From JBOFLG01 sp051657745 (GTDB lineage: Bacteria; Actinomycetota; Actinomycetes; Actinomycetales; Dermatophilaceae), in the NCBI GenBank assembly GCA_051657745.1, contig JBOFLG010000082.1, positions 1 to 9,097 on the forward strand: a stretch of DNA of 9,097 nucleotides. The letters run 5' to 3'. The notes under the pieces are model-generated. The model saw nothing but the letters and a program-made list of their open reading frames with translations. It ran no database searches and was not told the origin of the DNA. Made by a program: the position numbers and the translations under genes. Positions within the stretch are counted from its first letter, which is position 1. Every line of letters starts with the position of its first letter. Positions 1-5,509 of this stretch are shown piece by piece.

Positions 1-82
1 TCGCAGCGACCGCCCGGTCGGAACGGCCGGACAACTGGGTGGGCGCTCCGCGACCGCTCGAAACCCCCACGGCTGCGCCCCG

Positions 83-88
83 CATAAT
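83..88 (+). promoter_or_regulatory. candidate -10 element for leaderless sirtuin transcript
   Basis: CATAAT lies 7 nt before the ATG at 96, the spacing expected when transcription starts on the A of the start codon. No convincing -35 hexamer and no well-spaced ribosome binding site were found; GAGG at 90-93 is too close to the ATG. This is pattern inference only. Confidence 0.35.
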
Positions 89-95
89 CGAGGTC

Positions 96-1145
96 ATGCC
101 GGATGACGTCGCCTCGCCGGTGGCGGACCGCCCGGCCACTCCGGCCACTCCGGCCACCCCGGCCACCCCGGCCACCCCGGCCACCCCGGCCACCCCGGTC
201 AGGGCAGCCACCGCGGTCAGGGCAGCCACCGCGTGGGCGACACGAAGGACCAACCCGGAGTCGCGTACCCCCGGCGCGGTCGCCCGGCTCGGCCGCGTCC
301 TGCAGGAACACCCTCAGGCGCTGGTCCTCACCGGAGCGGGGATGTCGACCGAGTCCGGTATCCCCGACTACCGGGGCCGCGACGGCACCCGGCGGGTGAC
401 GCCGATGCAGCACGCCGAGTTCGTTGCCAGTCGAGCCAACCGTCGGCGGTACTGGGCGCGGTCGTTCGCTGGCTGGCAACGCTTCTCCGGCGCGGTGCCC
501 AATGACGGGCACCGCGCGGTCACCGAGTTGCAGCGCATCGGTGCCATCGGTGCGGTAATCACCCAAAACGTCGACGGGCTGCACCAGCTGGCCGGCACCA
601 GGCAGGTCACCGACCTGCACGGCAACCTCGCGGTCGTGCGCTGCCTCGCGTGTGGCCACCGCTCCCCGCGTGAGCTGGTGCAACAGCGGCTCGCTGACGC
701 CAACCCGGGATTCGCCGGGCATATCCGGGCGGCCGCACCGGACGGCTCGCGGGTGAGCAGCCAGATCCGGCCCGACGGTGATGTCGTCATCCCGGATGCC
801 GCAGTCGCGGACTTCGCGCTCGTCGCCTGCACCGAGTGCGGAGCCGACACCCTGAAGCCCGATGTGGTCTTCTTCGGCGCCTCGGTCCCACGCGAGCGGG
901 TTGCTGCCTGTGCCGCGCTCGTCGACGCCGCTCCCGCGATGCTGGTGCTCGGTTCTTCCCTCGCGGTCATGTCGGGCCTGCGGTTCGTGCGTCAGGCCGC
1001 GCGCCGCGGCATCCCGGTGCTGGTGGTCACCCGTGGCCCGACCCGGGGCGACGACGTCGTGACCGAACGCGTCGACGGCTCGCTGGTCCCGGCGTTGTCG
1101 GCGCTGGTCCAGATTGTGGCGACAGCACGAAGGGGGACCGGATGA
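96..1145 (+). CDS. Sir2-family NAD-dependent protein deacylase (SIRT4-like sirtuin)
   Basis: Cytoplasmic sirtuin that removes acyl groups from lysine using NAD+. The motifs, numbered from the ATG at 96 (349 aa), are complete: the NAD-binding GAGMSTESGIPDYRG (80-94), TQNVDGLH (156-163), the general-base His in DLHG (His175), a zinc site of two CxxC pairs (Cys183/186 and Cys245/248), KPDVVFFG (254-261) and LGSSL (285-289). The GAGxSTESGIPDYR form is typical of SIRT4-like sirtuins. An in-frame GTG at 39 is possible. I prefer ATG 96 because CATAAT at 83-88 would place transcription initiation at or next to this ATG, giving a leaderless mRNA as is common in actinobacteria. The N-terminus (residues about 12-47) is a low-complexity PAT/RAATA repeat with no sirtuin homology, encoded by a minisatellite. 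The stop overlaps the start of the following acetyltransferase gene. The function is well supported; the substrate is unknown. Confidence 0.93.
   Translation: MPDDVASPVADRPATPATPATPATPATPATPATPVRAATAVRAATAWATRRTNPESRTPGAVARLGRVLQEHPQALVLTGAGMSTESGIPDYRGRDGTRRVTPMQHAEFVASRANRRRYWARSFAGWQRFSGAVPNDGHRAVTELQRIGAIGAVITQNVDGLHQLAGTRQVTDLHGNLAVVRCLACGHRSPRELVQQRLADANPGFAGHIRAAAPDGSRVSSQIRPDGDVVIPDAAVADFALVACTECGADTLKPDVVFFGASVPRERVAACAALVDAAPAMLVLGSSLAVMSGLRFVRQAARRGIPVLVVTRGPTRGDDVVTERVDGSLVPALSALVQIVATARRGTG
132..233 (+). repeat. in-frame coding minisatellite (7 x 9 bp, then 2 x 18 bp)
   Basis: Seven tandem 9-bp units CCGGCCACY run from 132 to 194, each encoding Pro-Ala-Thr. They are followed by two identical 18-bp units GTCAGGGCAGCCACCGCG at 198-215 and 216-233, encoding VRAATA. 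All units are multiples of three, so copy-number change keeps the sirtuin frame open. The product is a flexible, probably disordered linker. Confidence 0.9.
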
Positions 1146-1675
1146 CGATCAGTGGTGTGCCGGTGCCTCCGGGCGCGGTCGCGGTCCGCCCGGCGACGTC
1201 AGCTGACCTGTCGGGGATGGCGGCGATCTACAACGACGCGGTGGCCAGGACGGTCGCGACCTTCGACCTCGAACCGCGTCCGGATGACCACTACGCCGAT
1301 GCTGTTGCCTCGACTCGGCCCGGGGATCATGCGTTCGTGGCGCACGCTGCGGGATCGGTTCTCGGCTTTGCATATGCCGGTACGTATCGACCTCGTCGGG
1401 CTTACGACGGCACGCGGGAAATCTCGGTCTACCTCGCCCCGCAAGCGCGTGGACTTGGAGCGGGACGTGCGCTCTACGACCACCTGCTCGACCGGGTCGA
1501 CGCGGACGGCATCCACACCTGCCTCGCGGTCATCGCGCAGCCGAACCCGGCGAGCGAGGCGTTGCACCGTTCTGTGGGCTTTGTCCAGGTGGGCGTGCTG
1601 CGCGAGGTGGGTCGGAAGTTCGGCCAGTGGGTTGATACCGGACTCTGGCAGCGGATGTCGCCGACGTGCCGGTGA
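1142..1675 (+). CDS. GNAT-family N-acetyltransferase, phosphinothricin/methionine sulfone acetyltransferase type
   Basis: Transfers acetyl from acetyl-CoA to a small amine, by family precedent phosphinothricin, methionine sulfoximine or methionine sulfone. The 177-aa length is usual for the family. Hallmarks seen are IYNDAV...TVATFDLEP (29-45) at the N-terminus, typical of PAT/MnaT proteins; SVYLAPQARGLGAGRAL (95-111), the acetyl-CoA pyrophosphate loop; and NPASEALHRSVGF (135-147) followed by GRKFGQWVDTGLWQ (157-170), the family's C-terminal signature. The start is ATG 1142, whose ATGA overlaps the sirtuin stop; AAGGGGG at 1130-1136 is a good ribosome binding site. Co-transcription with a deacylase raises the idea of an acylation/deacylation pair, but the family mostly acts on small molecules rather than protein lysines. 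The physiological substrate cannot be read from sequence. Confidence 0.88.
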   Translation: MTISGVPVPPGAVAVRPATSADLSGMAAIYNDAVARTVATFDLEPRPDDHYADAVASTRPGDHAFVAHAAGSVLGFAYAGTYRPRRAYDGTREISVYLAPQARGLGAGRALYDHLLDRVDADGIHTCLAVIAQPNPASEALHRSVGFVQVGVLREVGRKFGQWVDTGLWQRMSPTCR

Positions 1676-1805
1676 CGGCGAAGCCCCGGGGACTGGTATC
1701 CGAGATGTCCGGCGTTCCAGGCCATCCGGCCACTGCTGCTGGGGCGGCTGGTACGCGGCGGGTTCTGTATCATCGCTCACTCCGATGCGTGACAATGACT
1801 AGATG

Positions 1806-1856
1806 TTTCCCTGGCTACATTTGACAGACCCTTCCCTGGTTGGGCGAAATTTGACA
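1806..1856 (-). repeat. two direct repeats of a TGTCAAAT...CCAGGGAA block; possible insertion-sequence terminus
   Basis: Read on the minus strand, TGTCAAAT followed by CCAGGGAA occurs twice with a 30-bp period: from 1856 (internal spacing 9 nt) and from 1826 (internal spacing 4 nt). Multiple short repeats beginning with TG are characteristic of IS21-family ends, and the blocks sit at the border of the AT-rich island. No istA/istB genes or matching second end are in the window, so a remnant terminus is only a hypothesis. Paired protein-binding sites are the alternative. Confidence 0.4.
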
Positions 1857-1933
1857 CCGACCGGTAAAATTTTGCTGTTGAGTTTCTGTAAGGGGTGGCG
1901 TTAATTTCGCACCATATTCTCGCCATTTCCTAC

Positions 1934-1948
1934 TGTCATGTCATGACA
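1934..1948. promoter_or_regulatory. 15-bp perfect dyad, possible operator
   Basis: TGTCATG-T-CATGACA is a perfect inverted repeat with a single central base, about 90 bp upstream of the small secreted-protein gene. Its size and symmetry suit a dimeric repressor site. No regulator is identified. Confidence 0.3.
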
Positions 1949-1994
1949 CAGAAGCTCACAGAGCATTGCGAATGTCAATTCTCATCTGAATCGC

Positions 1995-2000
1995 CATAAT
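1995..2000 (+). promoter_or_regulatory. candidate -10 for the small secreted protein gene
   Basis: CATAAT at 1995-2000, with TGTCAA at 1973-1978 as a poor -35 (16-bp spacer), would start transcription near 2007 and give a short leader including the ribosome binding site at 2024-2029. Weak support, because AT-rich DNA yields such matches by chance. Confidence 0.3.
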
Positions 2001-2035
2001 GGCTGATTCACAAGCGACAGAATGAAAGGCATGAA

Positions 2036-2347
2036 ATGAAATTAATGAAATCTCGAAGGAAGATTCGATCCGTTGGGAAAGTAGGGCTGTTCCTCTCGGT
2101 CATCTCCGCAGGTGTGTTGCTCGCGCCTGCGGCGTCCGCCGGGCTGGATCGTTACCCGGACGCGTATGGAAAGATTCGCATCCATATCTCACCCACCGAA
2201 CGTCCATTGCTGGCCTATAGGTGCGGCGAGGATTTTGGTAAGTCCCTGTTTTTGGCTGAATGGAGAAGTGTGCCGAAGTCCGAGCGAAACACTACACGGG
2301 CGTATTATCTTCTCCCCAGGCACGGGTGCGAGGCCCTGGGTTTCTGA
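2036..2347 (+). CDS. small secreted protein of unknown function
   Basis: A 103-aa product that I do not recognise. The N-terminus is a classical Sec signal peptide: basic MKLMKSRRKIRS, a hydrophobic core VGLFLSVISAGVLLA (16-30), and PAASA just before the predicted cleavage after residue 35. The mature chain is about 68 aa with exactly two cysteines (63 and 98), which could form one disulfide, and no membrane anchor. ATG 2036 is chosen because GAAAGG at 2024-2029 is well spaced; ATG 2045 is an alternative. The gene sits alone in an AT-rich island and uses codons such as AAA, TTA, ATT and AGG that neighbouring genes avoid, pointing to horizontal acquisition. Tandem strong hairpins follow about 30 bp after its stop. 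Small secreted effectors, inhibitors or bacteriocin-like peptides share this architecture, but none is indicated specifically. Confidence 0.72.
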   Translation: MKLMKSRRKIRSVGKVGLFLSVISAGVLLAPAASAGLDRYPDAYGKIRIHISPTERPLLAYRCGEDFGKSLFLAEWRSVPKSERNTTRAYYLLPRHGCEALGF

Positions 2348-2376
2348 CGAACTGTTTCGCCTCGGGTGAAGTCGAT

Positions 2377-2410
2377 GACGTGACGTGCGCTCTTGCGTGC
2401 ACGTCACGTC
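2377..2410 (+). terminator. strong hairpin after secreted protein gene
   Basis: Perfect 12-bp arms GACGTGACGTGC (2377-2388) and GCACGTCACGTC (2399-2410). One G-U and one C-G pair extend the stem inward, leaving the 6-nt loop TCTTGC. It lies 30 bp past the stop at 2347. No T tract follows, which is usual for actinobacterial terminators. The arms contain TGACGT/ACGTCA palindromic halves, so a protein-binding role is also possible. Confidence 0.6.
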
Positions 2411-2450
2411 GCCGTGGCGCAAGCCAGGTGCGGGAGGGTCGCGCCACGGC
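2411..2450 (+). terminator. second, immediately adjacent hairpin
   Basis: Perfect 10-bp arms GCCGTGGCGC (2411-2420) and GCGCCACGGC (2441-2450) around a 20-nt loop. It begins on the base directly after the previous hairpin. It may form a tandem terminator or a structured RNA end together with it. Confidence 0.5.
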
Positions 2451-2478
2451 CGTCATCGCTGGCGGAGTTTCCCTGGCA

Positions 2479-2518
2479 CCCCACGTTCGTGATGACCAGC
2501 ACCGCGACACCGACCCTG
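2479..2518. repeat. diverged 40-bp repeat, copy 1
   Basis: CCCCACGTTCG, 12 unrelated bases, then CCGCGACACCGACCCTG. The same arrangement recurs 499 bp downstream at 2978-3017 with identical spacing and exact flanking blocks. Weaker similarity continues for about 15 bp to the right. Confidence 0.65.
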
Positions 2519-2977
2519 GACCAGGCATCGGGGGGCAATCCGGCCGCAGCATCCGGGTGATCGGCTCATGCCGGTGGGTCTGAGATGGCGCTCGGCGCTC
2601 GCACGGCGGCACCGTCACGCCTGAGCCAGCTCAGGGTGTTGGTCGCGTTCGAGCGCGATGCGCCCCGTGAACGCCGCGACGCGGGTCCCGACCGCCACCG
2701 GGACGGCAGGACCTGCGGCTGCGACACCCCGCGATCCAAACACCCCGGCACGCAACCGGTACCACCGACACGCCGACCACCAACCCCACGCAGCGGCCTC
2801 GCCTCGAAGACCGATCCAGTTACGTTGCGGCTAAGCATTTCCCTAGTTGATGAATCGTGAGGCATGTTGATTCGCATCGGCGTGCATCCCGTCATCGGCA
2901 CGGCGACAGGTCGCGTGCCACCGGCCCCGCTCTGTCGCGGAGATGTTTGGCGCCGCCGTCATCGAATGCTCCCCGCC

Positions 2978-3017
2978 CCCCACGTTCGCCAGGGTCGGCG
3001 CCGCGACACCGACCCTG
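2978..3017. repeat. diverged 40-bp repeat, copy 2
   Basis: Partner of the block at 2479-2518: identical 11-bp and 17-bp conserved parts separated by 12 variable bases. In the plus frame shared by both copies the translations align as PTF....ATPTL followed by D/N, Q/E, A, S. This suggests homologous, now degraded coding or repeated elements. Confidence 0.65.
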
Positions 3018-3193
3018 AACGAGGCTTCGCCGAACCGGGCCCGCCGGTTGGTGGGGCTGACGGGATGCGTCACCAACATCCCCGCCAGGTCGATGCCCGC
3101 GAGTGAAGCCATCGGCTCTCACCGGGTCTGGAGGCTGCACAGCGGTGGCGGGCTGCCGCCACCCGAACTACGCGCCGACTCTGTGACCGGCCG

Positions 3194-3334
3194 GTCCTGC
3201 GCGGCGAATTCGACCGCGTCCCCCTCGCCACCACGGTCATCGAGTACGTCACATTCGAGGCCGGCAAGATCGTGCGCGATGACTTCTCCTTCACCGACAC
3301 CCAGGCAGTGAACGACGCACTGACGCCCAGGTGA
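3194..3334 (+). pseudogene. 3' remnant of a possible NTF2/SnoaL-like protein gene
   Basis: This frame encodes about 46 residues that read like the C-terminus of a small alpha+beta-barrel (NTF2/SnoaL-like) protein: RGEFDRVPLATTVIEYV, then TFEAGKIVRDDFSFTDT, then a terminal helix and TGA. The alternating hydrophobic strand pattern and the G-K-I-V-R-D-D-F motif resemble the final two strands of that fold. Upstream in the same frame the translation becomes arginine-rich and non-protein-like (from about 3107), and there is no start codon, so only the tail seems preserved. It converges on lexA. The assignment rests on pattern recognition alone and could be a chance open frame. Confidence 0.35.
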
Positions 3335-3378
3335 CGTCGCGGACGGCCGGATCGCTCACCTGAGGTGCGGCGCACGTC

Positions 3379-3394
3379 ATCCGGAACGCCGGAT
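3379..3394 (-). terminator. short hairpin downstream of lexA
   Basis: ATCCGG-AACG-CCGGAT, a 6-bp stem beginning 5 bp past the lexA stop, with no T run. It could end transcripts arriving from either side but is weak. Confidence 0.3.
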
Positions 3395-3398
3395 CGGG

Positions 3399-4145
3399 TC
3401 AGATCCGGCGCAGTACCGCGGTCACCTTGCCGAGGATCGTGGCGTGGTCGCCGTCGATCGGTTCGAAGGCGGGGTTGTGGGGGAGCAGCCAGACTTTGCT
3501 GTCGGTACGCTTGAACGTCTTGACCGTGGCCTCGTTGTCGAGCATGGCCGCGACGATGTCACCGTTGTCGGCAGTGGGCTGTTGCCGAACCACGACCCAG
3601 TCTCCGTCGCAGATGGCGACGTCGACCATCGAGTCACCGACCACCTTGAGAAGGAACAGTGACCCTTCGCCGACCAACTGTTTCGGCAGCGGGAACACGT
3701 CCTCGACGACTTGCTCCGCAGTGATCGGAACGCCAGCTGCGATATGGCCGAGAACCGGGACGTATGACGCCTCGGGGCGGGTGTCACCGCTATCGGTGGG
3801 ATCGACCGGGTCGGTGCCGTCGGGCCGAGCGGTGCCGGTCTGGCTCGCGCCGCGGTAGCCCGGAGCCGAGGTAGGTGTGTCCGGCGAGATGACCTCGATC
3901 GCGCGCGGACGCATCGGGTCCCGGCGGAGATACCCCTTCCGTTCGAGAGCCGACAGCTGGTGCGCCACTGAACTGGGTGAGGTGAGGCCGACTGCATTGC
4001 CGATCTCGCGCATGCTGGGCGGGTAGCCGCGCCGGTCGATGGCATTGCGAATGACTTCGAGCACCTTTCGCTGGCGGTGCGTCAGTTCCCCACCGTCGCC
4101 CCGGTCGGGCATTGGGTGGATGTCAGCGTTCCTTGGACGTGCCAT
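3399..4145 (-). CDS. lexA: LexA, SOS-response transcriptional repressor and self-cleaving protease
   Basis: LexA represses DNA-damage genes as a dimer on SOS boxes and cleaves itself when RecA filaments form on single-stranded DNA. The 248-aa product has the N-terminal winged helix (about 21-85: LTHRQRKVLEVIRNAI, then GYPPSMREIGNAVGL and SSVAHQLSALERKGYL). A proline/threonine-rich linker (about 87-126) follows, then the peptidase S24 domain. The cleavage pair is Ala137-Gly138 in HIAAGVP, the nucleophile Ser172 in VVGDSMVD, and the general base Lys209 in NEATVKTFKR. ATG 4145 is chosen because GAAGGGG precedes it at good spacing and translation begins MARPRN. The frame stays open to 4370 but that would run through the promoter. 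It is divergent from the LysM gene and probably autoregulated through the box at 4279-4294. Confidence 0.97.
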   Translation of the reverse strand: MARPRNADIHPMPDRGDGGELTHRQRKVLEVIRNAIDRRGYPPSMREIGNAVGLTSPSSVAHQLSALERKGYLRRDPMRPRAIEVISPDTPTSAPGYRGASQTGTARPDGTDPVDPTDSGDTRPEASYVPVLGHIAAGVPITAEQVVEDVFPLPKQLVGEGSLFLLKVVGDSMVDVAICDGDWVVVRQQPTADNGDIVAAMLDNEATVKTFKRTDSKVWLLPHNPAFEPIDGDHATILGKVTAVLRRI

Positions 4146-4253
4146 GTCGACCCCTTCAGTGCCGGCCGCAGACCGGCGGCCCCGGATAGTACGGCAACGG
4201 TGCAGTTCAGCGGCACTGTGGTGAACCAGGCCGCGCGGTATGCGGTGGGCCAC

Positions 4254-4282
4254 AGCGTACGGGAGTCGTACAGGGATATCAA
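4254..4282 (-). promoter_or_regulatory. probable lexA promoter
   Basis: On the minus strand TTGATA (4282-4277) and TACGCT (4259-4254) are separated by exactly 17 bp. The -35 overlaps the end of the SOS-like box at 4279-4294, so bound LexA would block polymerase. The predicted leader is about 100 nt. Its last part contains a 6-bp hairpin (GGCCGC/GCGGCC, 4164-4181) just upstream of the ribosome binding site. Confidence 0.5.
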
Positions 4283-4294
4283 ACATTGTTTCGA
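4279..4294 (-). promoter_or_regulatory. SOS box (LexA operator) on the lexA side
   Basis: Minus-strand TCGAAACAATGTTTGA matches the actinobacterial consensus TCGAAC-N4-GTTCGA at 10 of 12 conserved positions. It overlaps the inferred lexA -35. Consistent with lexA autorepression. Confidence 0.75.
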
Positions 4295-4302
4295 CGTTTG
4301 CC

Positions 4303-4331
4303 TTGTCCCTGACGGTTGCCCGTGCTACAAC
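4303..4331 (+). promoter_or_regulatory. probable promoter of the LysM gene
   Basis: TTGTCC (4303-4308), a 17-bp spacer, then TACAAC (4326-4331). This places the start of transcription near 4338, about 10 bp before the perfect SOS box, so LexA would obstruct initiation or early elongation. Confidence 0.45.
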
Positions 4332-4347
4332 TCGTACAGATGTTCCA

Positions 4348-4363
4348 TCGAACATCGGTTCGA
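4348..4363 (+). promoter_or_regulatory. SOS box (LexA operator), perfect consensus
   Basis: TCGAACATCGGTTCGA matches TCGAAC-N4-GTTCGA at all 12 conserved positions and lies 30 bp before the ATG of the LysM gene. A second overlapping dyad, GATGTTC-CATC-GAACATC (4339-4356), shares its left half. Confidence 0.93.
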
Positions 4364-4393
4364 CATGCACGTCATCCAGGAACGGAGGGAGCC

Positions 4394-4783
4394 ATGGTCG
4401 CGCTCATCGGGGAGTTTGCGGAATCGCCGGGCTCGGGCGACGTCACAGTGCGCCAGCGGCGCACGGTGGTGGGGTCGTCGGGGGTGTCGTCACGTTCTGG
4501 GCCAGGGGCATTGCGGATCACCCGGCGCGGCCGGTGTGTTGTCGGTGCGGCCCTGGCCGTCCTGACCGCTGCCGTGGGCTGGCTCCCCGTGGCGCGGGCG
4601 TCCGGGTCCTCGCCGGCGCCCCGGACGGTCACGGTCTCCACTGGGCAGACGCTGTCCGAGATCGCGGTCACCCACCTGCCACACGTCTCGGTCGACAACG
4701 GCATTGTCGCCATCCGGATTGCGAATCGGATGAGCAGTGCGCAGATCCACGCCGGGCAGCGACTCGTCATCCCCACGCCGTAG
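4394..4783 (+). CDS. LysM-domain membrane protein, ChiZ (Rv2719c)-like, SOS-controlled
   Basis: A 129-aa single-pass membrane protein with a short cytoplasmic arm (1-45), a basic RITRRGR stop, a transmembrane helix (about 48-67, CVVGAALAVLTAAVGWLPVA) and an external LysM domain (about 78-127, from RTVTVSTGQTLSEIA to GQRLVIP) that binds peptidoglycan. The architecture and the divergent position next to lexA match mycobacterial Rv2719c (ChiZ), a damage-induced protein reported to interfere with septation and cell-wall synthesis. By analogy it would delay division during DNA damage. ATG 4394 is preferred over an in-frame upstream start at 4316 because GGAGGGA (4384-4390) sits at proper distance and the upstream start would lie before the promoter's -10 and the SOS box. 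A strong terminator follows. The orthology is inference from context and layout. Confidence 0.85.
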   Translation: MVALIGEFAESPGSGDVTVRQRRTVVGSSGVSSRSGPGALRITRRGRCVVGAALAVLTAAVGWLPVARASGSSPAPRTVTVSTGQTLSEIAVTHLPHVSVDNGIVAIRIANRMSSAQIHAGQRLVIPTP

Positions 4784-4872
4784 GGGCCGAGACCGACTCC
4801 GGCACCCACTTCGGCCGTCCTCGACCCACGACCGAGTCCGCATCTGAGCCGGGGGTGGTGCTCAGGTGCGGG

Positions 4873-4908
4873 GCCGGGCGCCGTCATTCTTCGATGGCGG
4901 CGCCCGGC
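4873..4908 (+). terminator. strong hairpin terminator after the LysM gene
   Basis: Fifteen-bp arms GCCGGGCGCCGTCAT (4873-4887) and ATGGCGGCGCCCGGC (4894-4908) pair completely with one G-U wobble and close a TCTTCG loop. It lies 90 bp after the stop. There is no T tract, as usual in actinobacteria. Confidence 0.75.
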
Positions 4909-5294
4909 AATGTCAGGGGCGCCGACCCGTGAGCGGCCTCAGTGCATCCACCCCCGCTCGATGGTCGAGTCGTGATGGTCGGGTCGTGACCGGCGACCCG
5001 CGGGCCGAACAGACGAGGTGCCATCACCCGACCCGGCAACGGTCCGGGCCCACACGGCCACGGGCGGAGCGAACCAGGGGCGATGCGCCGATGGATCGTT
5101 GAGAGTTTGACTATGCGATCCCGGCGACGTGGCAGCTACCGAACCAGTCATCATCCGGTTGTCCACGGCGACGGTGGCGGCCGATGGCAGTGGAGGTGCG
5201 GCTGCGGAGCACGGGGAGCATCGACCTCGGGACGCTGGCATAGCGCGGTCACGGCCGCGCTGGTTCACCAGAGTCAGGTCCCGGGGGAGTAGCG

Positions 5295-5330
5295 CTCGAC
5301 CCGGGGGCGACAGAGGGCTCCCGGGTCGAG
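5295..5330. terminator. strong intergenic hairpin
   Basis: Perfect 11-bp arms CTCGACCCGGG (5295-5305) and CCCGGGTCGAG (5320-5330). Two further pairs (one G-U) extend the stem inward, leaving a 10-nt loop. No gene clearly ends here: a 69-codon open frame stops at 5292 but is not convincing. It could be an orphan terminator or a structured RNA element. Confidence 0.5.
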
Positions 5331-5436
5331 TGTCCAGGCGGCCGAAGTCCCACCCGACGGGGTTGGGGGTCGCCGAACGAGCCGGCGGCAGGGCCACGGC
5401 TCGCAGAGAACTCGCGGCCCTCCCGCCACTCTGCCG

Positions 5437-5474
5437 CCCGCCCTGCCGTCGGTCTCGGACGAGCCACCGCCGGA
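5437..5474 (+). repeat. 38-bp perfect direct repeat, copy 1
   Basis: Begins CCCGCCCTGCCGTCGG and ends GAGCCACCGCCGGA. Identical over 38 bp to 5510-5547, with 35 bp between copies. The sequences just upstream of the copies are also related (GGCCCT...CTGCC), so the duplicated unit is probably about 73 bp. Confidence 0.9.
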
Positions 5475-5509
5475 CTACTGCGGTACTCGATCTCGTCCCG
5501 GCCCTGCCT

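Larger units (their letters stand above)
1676..2035. other. intergenic region grading into an AT-rich island
   Basis: No gene was found here. From about 1795 the base composition drops visibly below the GC-rich surroundings and stays low through the following small gene. The stretch holds the paired TGTCAAAT/CCAGGGAA blocks (1806-1856), a 15-bp dyad (1934-1948) and a weak promoter candidate. The compositional step suggests acquired DNA. Confidence 0.6.
2451..3193. other. long stretch without a convincing gene
   Basis: Several open frames exist on both strands but none shows a recognisable domain, good start context or sustained protein-like composition. The only clear structure is a diverged 40-bp block present twice (2479-2518 and 2978-3017). 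The open minus-strand frame at 2843-3112 has a somewhat protein-like stretch around GEASFRVGVAAPTLANVGG, and the antisense plus frame is equally open. The region is probably decayed or intergenic DNA. Confidence 0.45.

Noticed and set aside
1..95. Tail of an upstream gene at the window edge
   Set aside because: No stop-terminated frame with protein-like content could be supported in so short a stretch. It is left unannotated apart from the alternative GTG start at 39.
2843..3112. An 89-aa minus-strand gene
   Set aside because: The middle is mildly protein-like but both strands are equally open, third-position bias does not discriminate, and no ribosome binding site or domain is seen.
4146..4370. 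N-terminal extension of LexA to 4370
   Set aside because: It would pass through the promoter and SOS boxes. The extension has no similarity to LexA, while ATG 4145 has a good ribosome binding site.
5098..5125. Start of a 16S rRNA gene, because GAGAGTTTGA resembles the conserved 5' end
   Set aside because: The match stops after about ten bases and none of the downstream 16S sequence follows.
5083..5292. A 69-aa gene ending right before the hairpin at 5295
   Set aside because: The translation is histidine/arginine/tryptophan-rich and not protein-like, and there is no convincing start signal. The position before a hairpin is the only support.
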